DNA of 7,602 nt from an uncultured Oscillospiraceae bacterium (GCA_947627085.1 CANQUO010000103.1:1-7602); one strand, 5' to 3'. Counted from the stretch's first letter, positions 1 through 4,981 are shown. The notes: generated by a model not told the origin, from the sequence alone. Translations and numbers: made by a program.

Positions 1-695
1 GACGATGTGACGGGGAAGGCCGATCTGTATACGGATGGCGCCGAGATGTGGTGCAGGGGCTCGCCCCAATTCTCCCTCCGGTGGGCGGTGAGTATTACGA
101 GCCGTGAGCCCTGGGCCCAGGTGAGCTCCGGGTGCTCAAAGTCGTTTATAACGGTGGTGCCAAGTGCGTCGATGGCCGTGTTGCCGGTAACGTATATGGA
201 CTGTGGGAGCTTCCCCTCCCTGAGGAGGTTGTCCCGGGCCAGGGCGGTGGGGGCGAAGTTGTAGTCGGCTATGGAACCCACGGCCTGACGGTTGAACTCC
301 TCCGGATAGGGCGCCCGGACATTGTAGGTCCGAAGTCCCGCCTCCACGTGGCCCACGGGGATATTGAGGTAAAAGCAGGCCAGAGCCGAGGCGAAGGTAG
401 TGGTGGTGTCCCCGTGGACCAGCACCACGTCGGGGCGGACCTCCTCCAGCACCTTTTTCATTCCGGTAAGGACACGGCCCGTCAGGTCAAAGAGCGTCTG
501 CCCGGGGCTCATGACCTCCAGATCGTAGTCCGGCTCCACCCCGAAGGCGTCCAGCACCTGCCGGAGCATCTCCCGGTGCTGGCCGGTGACGCACACTAAG
601 GTCTCAACGCCGTGGCGGGACTTGAGCTCATTGACCAGCGGGCACATTTTTATTGCCTCGGGCCTTGTGCCAAAGACGAGAAGTATTTTTTTCAT
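1..695 (-). CDS. wecB: UDP-N-acetylglucosamine 2-epimerase (non-hydrolysing), 3' end cut by window edge, apparent frameshift near the edge
   Basis: Interconverts UDP-GlcNAc and UDP-ManNAc in the cytosol, supplying ManNAc units for teichoic acid linkage units or surface polysaccharides. From the ATG at 695-693 (upstream AAGGTG ribosome binding site) the minus strand reads MKKILLVFGTRPEAIKM and continues with family motifs: GQHREM (38-43), HGDTTTTFASAL (94-105), HVEAGLRT (116-123), YPEEFNRQ (130-137), TGNTAIDAL (170-178) and LTAHRRENWGEP (202-213). D96, E118, E132 and H205 fit the positions of catalytic residues known in the family. About 217 residues match; a full protein is about 360-380, so the C-terminal Rossmann domain lies mostly outside. 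After HHI at plus positions 45-47 the frame no longer gives family sequence; one extra base would restore FGAIR. This may be a sequencing or assembly error near an edge, or a real mutation. Probably has its own promoter (760-788). Confidence 0.9.
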   Translation of the reverse strand, partial: MKKILLVFGTRPEAIKMCPLVNELKSRHGVETLVCVTGQHREMLRQVLDAFGVEPDYDLEVMSPGQTLFDLTGRVLTGMKKVLEEVRPDVVLVHGDTTTTFASALACFYLNIPVGHVEAGLRTYNVRAPYPEEFNRQAVGSIADYNFAPTALARDNLLREGKLPQSIYVTGNTAIDALGTTVINDFEHPELTWAQGSRLVILTAHRRENWGEPLHHISAPSVYRSAFPVTS

Positions 696-735
696 AGCTT
701 CACCTTGTAAAAGGACTTTCTTATGTATCGTGACC

Positions 736-750
736 GGGCGGATATCGCCC
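736..750 (-). other. Small hairpin in the wecB leader
   Basis: GGGCG and CGCCC arms (736-740 and 746-750) flank GATAT just downstream of the predicted transcription start for wecB. It could form a 5-bp stem at the 5' end of the transcript. No regulator can be assigned; it may only stabilise the RNA. Confidence 0.3.
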
Positions 751-759
751 TATACATAT

Positions 760-788
760 ATTGTATCAGCTTTTTACCGGGATTACAA
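760..788 (-). promoter_or_regulatory. Candidate SigA promoter for wecB
   Basis: On the minus strand TTGTAA (788-783) and TACAAT (765-760) are separated by exactly 17 bases. They match the SigA consensus at 4/6 and 5/6 positions. Transcription would start near 753, leaving a leader of about 58 nt before the wecB ATG. Confidence 0.55.
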
Positions 789-791
789 GAG

Positions 792-817
792 GTTGGGGGT
801 GGAATACCGCCCCCAAC
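792..817 (-). terminator. Strong hairpin downstream of the 89-aa gene, weak terminator
   Basis: GTTGGGGG (792-799) and CCCCCAAC (810-817) form a stem that extends inward by one G-U and two G-C pairs around an AATA loop, 12 bases after the stop codon of the small minus-strand gene. On the minus strand it is followed by CTCTTGT rather than a clean T-run, so termination may be leaky into wecB. It directly abuts the -35 box of the wecB promoter. Confidence 0.45.
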
Positions 818-829
818 GAGGAATTTTTA

Positions 830-1099
830 TCACAGAAGGGCGGTGGCCAGCCAAATGAGCCCCACGGCCAGCCCGCCTATGCCGGCCCAGACCCACCGGG
901 GGAGGGAAAAGCGCCCGGTGGGGGAGAATTTGTTCCTCACGAAATCCTCCGCCACGTTGGCGGCCTCGTGCAGAATCTGCTCATACGTCACGCCGGGTTT
1001 TTTAGCGGTCTCCTCCCGGACGAGGAAGATAGCCTCGTCGAATATTTTCGGGTCCGGTGACTTTATCAGCACCACCCGCCTCGATATGCCCTTGACCAT
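830..1099 (-). CDS. Small conserved-looking protein with C-terminal membrane anchor, function unknown
   Basis: An 89-residue protein I do not recognise with confidence. Residues 1-68 look cytosolic and charged, beginning MVKGISRRVVLIKSPDPKIF, with a probable helix around 38-56 (VTYEQILHEAANVAEDFVRN). Residues 69-89 (WVWAGIGGLAVGLIWLATAL plus a final L) form one transmembrane helix at the extreme C-terminus, so it would be tail-anchored with the bulk inside the cell. There is no signal peptide, cysteine cluster or catalytic motif. The ATG at 1099 follows a near-perfect Shine-Dalgarno sequence, GGAGGTGATC, which supports it as a real gene. It lies between spoIIE and wecB on the same strand but appears to have its own SigA promoter inside the palindrome at 1175-1200, so it need not share spoIIE regulation. 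Confidence 0.8.
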   Translation of the reverse strand: MVKGISRRVVLIKSPDPKIFDEAIFLVREETAKKPGVTYEQILHEAANVAEDFVRNKFSPTGRFSLPRWVWAGIGGLAVGLIWLATALL

Positions 1100-1168
1100 A
1101 AGATCACCTCCGGTTTACTCACATAAAGCTTTTCCCGTTCGGTGGAAGGATATACACGAAAAGGGCAA

Positions 1169-1197
1169 ATTTTACTATTGACAAAGGCCTTTGTCAA
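1169..1197 (-). promoter_or_regulatory. SigA promoter for the 89-aa gene, embedded in a palindrome
   Basis: On the minus strand a perfect TTGACA (1197-1192) is followed after 17 bases by TAAAAT (1174-1169, 5/6 to TATAAT). The start point would be near 1162, giving a leader of about 60 nt before the ATG at 1099. The -35 box and the whole spacer lie inside the 26-bp palindrome. Confidence 0.65.
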
Positions 1198-1200
1198 TAG
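1175..1200. repeat. Perfect 26-bp palindrome between spoIIE and the 89-aa gene
   Basis: CTATTGACAAAGG (1175-1187) is followed immediately by its exact reverse complement (1188-1200). It starts 10 bases beyond the spoIIE stop codon. In RNA it could fold into a hairpin of about 11 bp and act as a terminator for spoIIE, but on the minus strand it is followed by TAAAATTTG, a poor U-run. In DNA it covers the -35 box and spacer of a minus-strand promoter, so it could equally be an operator for a dimeric regulator. Confidence 0.85.
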
Positions 1201-1209
1201 AATGGATTT

Positions 1210-3483
1210 TTATTTCCGCTCCTCGCAGGCCACGGCGATGACGGTCATGTCGTCCTCGCCGCCCACCCGCTCCCGGGCCCTGCCGATGAGCTCCCGGGCC
1301 ATCATGCCCGGGTCGTCTCCGTCAAGCTCCCCGATGGCGTCGCGAAGCCACCTGTCGTCCGGCCCGGCGGTGAGCCCGTCGGAGGCCATGACGGCCACGC
1401 TCCCTGGGGAGAGGCTGAGCTTGGAGCTCATTTTCCGCGCGCCCCGGCGGGGGCTTACCCCGGGGGAGGCAAGGCGCTTTACGCCCTTGCCGCGCTTTAT
1501 GTAGGAGGGCGCCGCGCCGCATTTATAAAGCGACGCCTCCCCGGTGAACATGTTGACGCCCAATAAGTCCACCGTGGCGCACTCCAGCCCGTCCCCGCCC
1601 CGGAGGAGATAGAGGTCGGCCAGTATCGGTATCGCCAGCTCCGGCGTCACCCCGGCTCTGAGGAACCGCTCCAGGATACCAAGAGCCGCGCCCGACATTC
1701 TGGCGGCCTCGGGACCGGAGCCCATGCCGTCGGATAAGATCACGTAGAGCATCCCCTCGTCGGTGCGGAAGCACAGGCTCCTGTCCCCGGAGACCGTCTC
1801 GCCGGATTTTTTCGCGTTGGCCTCGCCCACGTGCACGGCCAGGGGCTCGGCCTCAAGCAGCACCAGCGTGTCGGAGCTTAAGTCACCGTCCCCGGTGCAC
1901 AGCCGCACGCCCAGGACCTGGGAGAGCTTGTCCAGCCACAGCTCGTCCCGCCGTAGTAAGCGCAGGCTCGGCGAGCTTATCTCCGCCCGGAGCCGCCCGC
2001 TACGGACCCGGAATACCGCCACGGAGGAGCTCACGGCCAGTCCCCGGAGGTACTTTTGGAGCTTTCGCTCAAGGCCGGTCTCCACGGTTATCTCCCCGCC
2101 CAGCTCCCGGGATAACGAGGTGAGGAGCTTGGATATGTGGTCGTACTGGGCGAAGGCCGCCTCCCGGCTCTCCCGGAGCCGCGCCCTGTATTGCCTGCGG
2201 GTCATGACCGTCCGGGCCTCGGCGTTTATGGCGGAGACGAGGCTTTCCACTCTGTCACAGCTTTCGGTGAAGTGTTCCGGAAGGTCGGATAGCTCCACCG
2301 AGCCCCGGGAGACGAGTATGGGCGTAAGGCCGTTCATCACGTCCACCGTGTCCACGTACTTCTCCTGCCAGCACCGGGCCGAGTGGGGACAGGAGCGGCA
2401 CACCGCCTCGGCGGCACGGTCGAATATGACGTCCGTGCTGTCGGTATGGTCGGCCCCGGCGGACTCCCGGACGGTCTCATATAGCTTTTTGAAGGCCTGG
2501 GCGCACATATCCACCCGGTCCCGGGTGTACTCCCGGGCCTTTAAAAAGCCGTAGCCGTGGACAGACCTGGGCAAAAACACGGCGGCCTTTGTCATGGCCT
2601 CCTCCGGCAAAAGGGCGAAGATCACCAGCGCCGCGAAGGTCTCATAAAGCGCCATCATCCACCGGTGGCCGCCCCAGTACCAGAGCACCGACAGTGACGA
2701 CCCGGCAAAATACCCAAGAAGGAACGGGAGCCGCCCGGACCTTGAGAAGATGCCGGCTATCACGGCGGAAAAGACGTAGCTCATGGTGAAAAAGGGCACG
2801 CCCCCCTGGGCAAGGTCCATTGCCGCCCCCAGCACGGCGCCGCAGACACAGCCCATGCCCATACTGCCCCGGTAGGTGACAAAGAGCACCGCCACCACCG
2901 CAGCGCACCGCCCGATGGACAGCACCCCGAAAAGCTCCACCGGCGCTAAGGACATGAGGAGCGTCGCGGCCAGTATGGCGAGGCTCGCCGTTTGGGCGGC
3001 CCTGACCTCGGGCCGGAGCGCGCCGTCGATGGGGGAGAGAGCGGAGGAGTAGAAGTACACAAATCCCCCCGCCATGAAGGTCTCCACCACCCACAGCGCC
3101 GTTGCCTTCAGCTCCCAGCCCGTGTCCCAGGCGAATACAGCCCCCACCACCGCCATCACCCCGAATACCACGGCCATCGGGAACCAGTCCGGGCAGGCGT
3201 CGGCGAAAAAGTGAAGTGTGGACCATATGAGTATTGCCGCGGCTATGTACTTGACGCTCGTGGCCACTCCGCCGGATATGAGCGCCCCAAGGCATGTACC
3301 GGCCAGCGTCACCACGCCCGCCACCCCGCCCGGCGCGGCCCCGAGGAACGCCGCCCCGAAGGGCGAAAAGCTCCCGAGTATCCTGGCGCTCCCCAGCATG
3401 ACGGACATGGTAAACCGCGCGGCGTATTCCGCCGCCTTCACCCGGTCCAGCTTCGCCGGCGCGCCCTTGACATTCTCTTTCAA
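1210..3483 (-). CDS. spoIIE: Stage II sporulation protein E (SpoIIE), PP2C-type phosphatase
   Basis: Integral membrane serine phosphatase that dephosphorylates SpoIIAA-P in the forespore, releasing SigF from SpoIIAB; it also acts at the polar septum. With the TTG start at 3483 it is 757 aa, near the family's roughly 800. About ten hydrophobic segments span residues 25-295. A cysteine cluster follows (C362, C365, C371, within CRSCPHSARCW), then a central region (about 375-555), then the PP2C domain (about 560-755) with LSDGMGSG (D585), ASDGL (D702) and GEDDMTV (D744/D745) as metal-binding motifs. SYIKRG (661-666) also resembles Bacillus SpoIIE. The TTG is preferred because AAAGGGGAG sits 6 bases upstream; the in-frame ATG at 3528 (+15 residues) has no ribosome binding site. 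A candidate promoter with 21-bp spacing lies at 3530-3562. Confidence 0.95.
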   Translation of the reverse strand: MKENVKGAPAKLDRVKAAEYAARFTMSVMLGSARILGSFSPFGAAFLGAAPGGVAGVVTLAGTCLGALISGGVATSVKYIAAAILIWSTLHFFADACPDWFPMAVVFGVMAVVGAVFAWDTGWELKATALWVVETFMAGGFVYFYSSALSPIDGALRPEVRAAQTASLAILAATLLMSLAPVELFGVLSIGRCAAVVAVLFVTYRGSMGMGCVCGAVLGAAMDLAQGGVPFFTMSYVFSAVIAGIFSRSGRLPFLLGYFAGSSLSVLWYWGGHRWMMALYETFAALVIFALLPEEAMTKAAVFLPRSVHGYGFLKAREYTRDRVDMCAQAFKKLYETVRESAGADHTDSTDVIFDRAAEAVCRSCPHSARCWQEKYVDTVDVMNGLTPILVSRGSVELSDLPEHFTESCDRVESLVSAINAEARTVMTRRQYRARLRESREAAFAQYDHISKLLTSLSRELGGEITVETGLERKLQKYLRGLAVSSSVAVFRVRSGRLRAEISSPSLRLLRRDELWLDKLSQVLGVRLCTGDGDLSSDTLVLLEAEPLAVHVGEANAKKSGETVSGDRSLCFRTDEGMLYVILSDGMGSGPEAARMSGAALGILERFLRAGVTPELAIPILADLYLLRGGDGLECATVDLLGVNMFTGEASLYKCGAAPSYIKRGKGVKRLASPGVSPRRGARKMSSKLSLSPGSVAVMASDGLTAGPDDRWLRDAIGELDGDDPGMMARELIGRARERVGGEDDMTVIAVACEERK

Positions 3484-3509
3484 ATCAAACTCCCCTTTGC
3501 GTGCGATAT

Positions 3510-3522
3510 AACCAAAATGGTT
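3510..3522. repeat. Small inverted repeat in the spoIIE leader
   Basis: AACCA-AAA-TGGTT lies between the predicted spoIIE start point (about 3523) and its ribosome binding site. It could be a weak operator half-site pair or a chance palindrome. Confidence 0.25.
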
Positions 3523-3529
3523 TACCATA

Positions 3530-3562
3530 ATGATACACAGGTCACATGATGAATTTGGTCAT
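3530..3562 (-). promoter_or_regulatory. Possible spoIIE promoter with 21-bp spacing
   Basis: On the minus strand ATGACC (3562-3557, 4/6 to TTGACA) and TATCAT (3535-3530, 4/6 to TATAAT) are 21 bases apart. The Spo0A-activated SigA promoter of Bacillus subtilis spoIIE is known for such over-long spacing. No exact 0A box (TGTCGAA-like) is visible nearby, so this is tentative. If right, transcription starts near 3523, downstream of the ATG at 3528, which supports the TTG start. Confidence 0.3.
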
Positions 3563-3599
3563 TTCACGTAAAGGGGAAAAAATAAATTGGAAAAACATA

Positions 3600-3628
3600 T
3601 TGCAAAGCGGATAGAGCCGGCGTATAAT
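3600..3628 (+). promoter_or_regulatory. SigA promoter for the FMN riboswitch-ribU transcript
   Basis: TTGCAA (3600-3605, 5/6) and a perfect TATAAT (3623-3628) are separated by 17 bases. Transcription would begin at about 3635, some 16 nt before the riboswitch P1 helix. It is divergent from spoIIE. Confidence 0.8.
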
Positions 3629-3650
3629 GACACTATAACTTGAACGGAGA

Positions 3651-3756
3651 GTCTTCAGGGCAGGGTGAAATTCCCGACCGGCGGTGAAAGTCCGCGAGCG
3701 TTTAGCTGAACCGGTGAGATTCCGGTACCGACAGTACAGTCTGGATGAGAGAAGAT
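3651..3756 (+). ncRNA. FMN riboswitch (RFN element)
   Basis: The aptamer carries the conserved RFN blocks in order: TCTTCAGGGCAGGGTGAAAT, TTCCCGACCGGCGGT, AAGTCCGCGAGC, GGTGAGATTCCGGTACCGAC, and AGTCTGGATGAGAGAAGA, which closes P1 with the 5' TCTTC. It binds flavin mononucleotide in the nascent transcript and normally switches expression off when FMN is plentiful. It lies directly upstream of a terminator and of ribU, fitting feedback control of riboflavin uptake. Confidence 0.97.
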
Positions 3757-3786
3757 GTACGATTGCTACACTCCCTTGCGCGTAAC

Positions 3787-3818
3787 GCGCCTGAACGAAC
3801 CGTTCAGGCGCATTTTTT
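3787..3818 (+). terminator. Intrinsic terminator, expression platform of the FMN riboswitch
   Basis: GCGCCTGAACG (3787-3797), loop AAC, and CGTTCAGGCGC (3801-3811) form a perfect 11-bp stem followed by A and six T residues, ending 20 bases before the ribU start. Just upstream, GCGCG-TAA-CGCGC (3778-3790) could form a competing hairpin that shares the first bases of the terminator stem. The 5' leader segment at 3639-3647 is also complementary to the 3' arm. Confidence 0.9.
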
Positions 3819-3838
3819 CATGTAAAGGGGTCTTAACT

Positions 3839-4546
3839 ATGCAAACACTGAAAGAAAACCTGTCCTTCGTCCTTGTGTGCGTTGCCATCTTCGCGGGCCT
3901 TGTGGCCGTGGCGTGGCTGGCCGAGCGGTTTTTGGTGAAGGAGCGCCGGAAATTAGAGCCCGCCCGCTACGTGGCCTACATGGGCATGTTCGCCGCCCTG
4001 GCCGGGGTGCTGATGCTGCTGGAGATATCGCTGGTGTTCATCGCGCCAAACTTCTATAAGCTGGACTTTTCGGAGATACCCGTCCTCATCTGCGCCTTCT
4101 CCATGGGCCCCACCGCCGGGGTGGTCTGCGAATTTCTGAAGGTGGTAATAAAGCTCCTCTTAAAGGGCACCACCACCGCCTTTGTGGGGGATTTTGCCAA
4201 CTTCGCCGTGGGGTGCTCCATGGTGTTGCCGGCGGCCATAATCTATAATTCCAAGCGCACCTTCAAGCGGGCGGTGATAGCCCTTATTTCCGGTGGGCTT
4301 ATTATGACGGTGTTCGGCAGCCTCTTCAACGCGTTCTATCTCATCCCCGCCTTCGCCGCCCTCTATCACATGCCGTTAGATGCCATAATCGACGCGGCCC
4401 GGGCAATCAATGCCAGCGTCAACTCCGTCTACACCATGGCCGCCCTTTGCGTGGCCCCCTTCAACCTCATAAAAGCCGTCGCCGTCTCGGTCATCACGCT
4501 TCCGCTATATAAGAGAGTGAAGAAGCTTATCAGAATGGACAAATAA
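3839..4546 (+). CDS. ribU: Riboflavin ECF transporter S component RibU
   Basis: Substrate-binding membrane subunit that captures riboflavin and works with the shared energising module EcfA/EcfA'/EcfT, encoded elsewhere. The 235-aa protein is almost wholly hydrophobic with about seven segments. Residues 43-67 (RYVAYMGMFAALAGVLMLLE onward), the YKLDFSEIPVLICAFSMGP block (73-91), KGTTTAFVGDFANFAVG (109-125) and the C-terminal NLIKAVAVSVITLPLYKRVK (209-228) are typical of the family. It is longer than many RibU proteins because of an extra hydrophobic segment at residues 8-30. The ATG at 3839 is chosen because AAAGGGG lies 9 bases upstream; the longer reading frame begins inside the riboswitch-terminator region and would not be translated. 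Identification is reinforced by the FMN riboswitch. Confidence 0.95.
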   Translation: MQTLKENLSFVLVCVAIFAGLVAVAWLAERFLVKERRKLEPARYVAYMGMFAALAGVLMLLEISLVFIAPNFYKLDFSEIPVLICAFSMGPTAGVVCEFLKVVIKLLLKGTTTAFVGDFANFAVGCSMVLPAAIIYNSKRTFKRAVIALISGGLIMTVFGSLFNAFYLIPAFAALYHMPLDAIIDAARAINASVNSVYTMAALCVAPFNLIKAVAVSVITLPLYKRVKKLIRMDK

Positions 4547-4550
4547 AATT

Positions 4551-4579
4551 CCCCCTCCGTCAGCGTATGGCGGAGGGGG
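4551..4579 (-). terminator. GC-rich hairpin after ribU, better placed as a minus-strand terminator
   Basis: CCCCCTCCG (4551-4559) and CGGAGGGGG (4571-4579) form a 9-bp stem 4 bases after the ribU stop codon. In the plus direction it is followed by TTGAAAG, a poor U-run. In the minus direction it is followed by AATTTTATTT. It may serve both ribU and any minus-strand transcript coming from the toxin promoter near 4950. Confidence 0.5.
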
Positions 4580-4600
4580 TTGAAAGCAAACTGAAATGAC

Positions 4601-4629
4601 TTGACAAGGGAGTGAGAGGGTGTTATAAT
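4601..4629 (+). promoter_or_regulatory. Perfect-consensus SigA promoter for a small RNA
   Basis: TTGACA (4601-4606), 17-base spacer, TATAAT (4624-4629): both boxes match the consensus exactly. No open reading frame with a ribosome binding site follows before the terminator about 95 bases downstream, so the product is expected to be an untranslated RNA made at a high rate. Confidence 0.85.
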
Positions 4630-4635
4630 GGGGGC

Positions 4636-4728
4636 ACAACGGGAGATTGCCGGTAGACGGTGGTTCCTCCGGATTGGTTAATAGAAGTAACCGCTCGCTT
4701 TGGACGCCGTGGCGGTTACTTCTTTTTT
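4636..4728 (+). ncRNA. Candidate antisense antitoxin RNA, about 93 nt, convergent with a small toxin gene
   Basis: Bounded by the perfect promoter at 4601-4629 and an intrinsic terminator at 4683-4728. Its 3' end is exactly complementary to the last few codons, stop codon and 3' region of the minus-strand 34-aa peptide gene, the tail-to-tail arrangement seen in type I modules such as bsrG/SR4 and txpA/RatA. Positions 4652-4672 resemble the toxin mRNA leader (inverted repeat with 4875-4896). The segment TTCCTCC (4664-4670) could pair in trans with the toxin Shine-Dalgarno GGAGGAG. Existence of the RNA is well supported by signals; the antitoxin role is inference. Confidence 0.65.
4683..4728 (+). 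terminator. Terminator of the small RNA; its stem contains the toxin stop codon
   Basis: AGAAGTAACCGC (4683-4694) and GCGGTTACTTCT (4712-4723) form a perfect 12-bp stem with a 17-base loop, followed by T residues to 4728. On the opposite strand the same repeat begins with the toxin's last codon and TAA and is followed by ATTAACC, so it would terminate the toxin mRNA poorly but could protect its 3' end. Confidence 0.85.
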
Positions 4729-4820
4729 GGCTGATTTCTGTCGACTATGTACAGGACCAGCTTTATGATCGCGATGACCACAAGGACGAACTGAAAAAGC
4801 TCGTTCAATGACAGCTCCAC
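4716..4820 (-). CDS. Candidate type I toxin: 34-aa single-helix membrane peptide
   Basis: From GTG at 4820-4818 the minus strand encodes (M)ELSLNELFQF then VLVVIAIIKLVLYIV and a basic-polar tail DRNQPKKK, ending at TAA (4718-4716). A short acidic/polar N-terminus, one hydrophobic helix (about residues 9-26) with a central lysine, and a lysine-rich C-terminus are the hallmarks of Fst/TxpA/holin-like type I toxins, which damage or depolarise the cytoplasmic membrane. The ribosome binding site is excellent (GGAGGAGGT, 6-7 bases upstream) but lies in a hairpin. It has its own promoter (4953-4981), a leader of about 125 nt, and a facing antisense RNA gene. It is too short for default gene finders. 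Family membership and toxicity are inferred from features, not from a search. It could instead be a non-toxic membrane micropeptide. Confidence 0.75.
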   Translation of the reverse strand: MELSLNELFQFVLVVIAIIKLVLYIVDRNQPKKK

Positions 4821-4827
4821 GCAACCA

Positions 4828-4851
4828 CCTCCTCCCTTTAAGCGGAGGAGG
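4828..4851 (-). promoter_or_regulatory. Hairpin sequestering the toxin Shine-Dalgarno sequence
   Basis: In the minus-strand RNA CCTCCTCC (from 4851-4844) pairs perfectly with GGAGGAGG (from 4835-4828) across an 8-base loop. The second arm is the toxin ribosome binding site, so the primary transcript should be poorly translated unless this stem is opened or processed. Such anti-SD stems are typical of type I toxin mRNAs. Confidence 0.7.
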
Positions 4852-4859
4852 CAAGAAGC

Positions 4860-4883
4860 ATCCTCCAAAAAATACCGGAGGAT
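4860..4883 (-). other. Second CCTCC/GGAGG hairpin in the toxin leader
   Basis: ATCCTCC (minus strand, from 4883-4877) pairs with GGAGGAT (from 4866-4860) around a U-rich loop. Its CCTCC arm could alternatively pair with the toxin Shine-Dalgarno, and its GGAGG arm with the anti-SD arm at 4844-4851, so the leader can adopt at least two mutually exclusive folds. Confidence 0.5.
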
Positions 4884-4910
4884 CGCACCGCCTACCGTCC
4901 TGGCAGGCTC

Positions 4911-4948
4911 CCGGCCGCGCTCTTTTTCATGCCCCTGGGCGCGGTCGG
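4911..4948 (-). other. 5'-terminal hairpin of the toxin mRNA
   Basis: CCGACCGCGC (from 4948-4939) and GCGCGGCCGG (from 4920-4911) pair at 9 of 10 positions, beginning within a few bases of the predicted transcription start. A stable 5' hairpin would protect the RNA against decay from the 5' end. Confidence 0.45.
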
Positions 4949-4952
4949 GTAC

Positions 4953-4981
4953 ATTATAACCCGTTTTTTCGACGGCGTCAA
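4953..4981 (-). promoter_or_regulatory. SigA promoter for the toxin mRNA
   Basis: On the minus strand TTGACG (4981-4976, 5/6) and a perfect TATAAT (4958-4953) are 17 bases apart. Transcription would start near 4946, about 126 bases before the GTG start at 4820. Confidence 0.8.

Noticed and set aside
132..599. 155-codon plus-strand frame opposite wecB
   Set aside because: Antisense shadow; the minus strand encodes clear UDP-GlcNAc 2-epimerase motifs.
1178..1200. Plus-strand promoter from the palindrome's TTGACA
   Set aside because: At 17-bp spacing the plus strand offers AATGGA, not a -10 box; only the minus direction works.
1763..2554. 263-codon open frame on the plus strand inside spoIIE
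   Set aside because: Antisense shadow of the conserved spoIIE gene in GC-rich DNA; no ribosome binding site, and low-complexity Ser/Arg-rich translation.
2642..3295. 217-codon minus-strand frame overlapping the spoIIE membrane region
   Set aside because: Out-of-frame shadow rich in Gly/Arg/His; the spoIIE frame gives proper membrane helices.
3755..3838. 28-codon N-terminal extension of ribU
   Set aside because: It would be encoded by the end of the riboswitch and the terminator stem and has no ribosome binding site; ATG 3839 has one.
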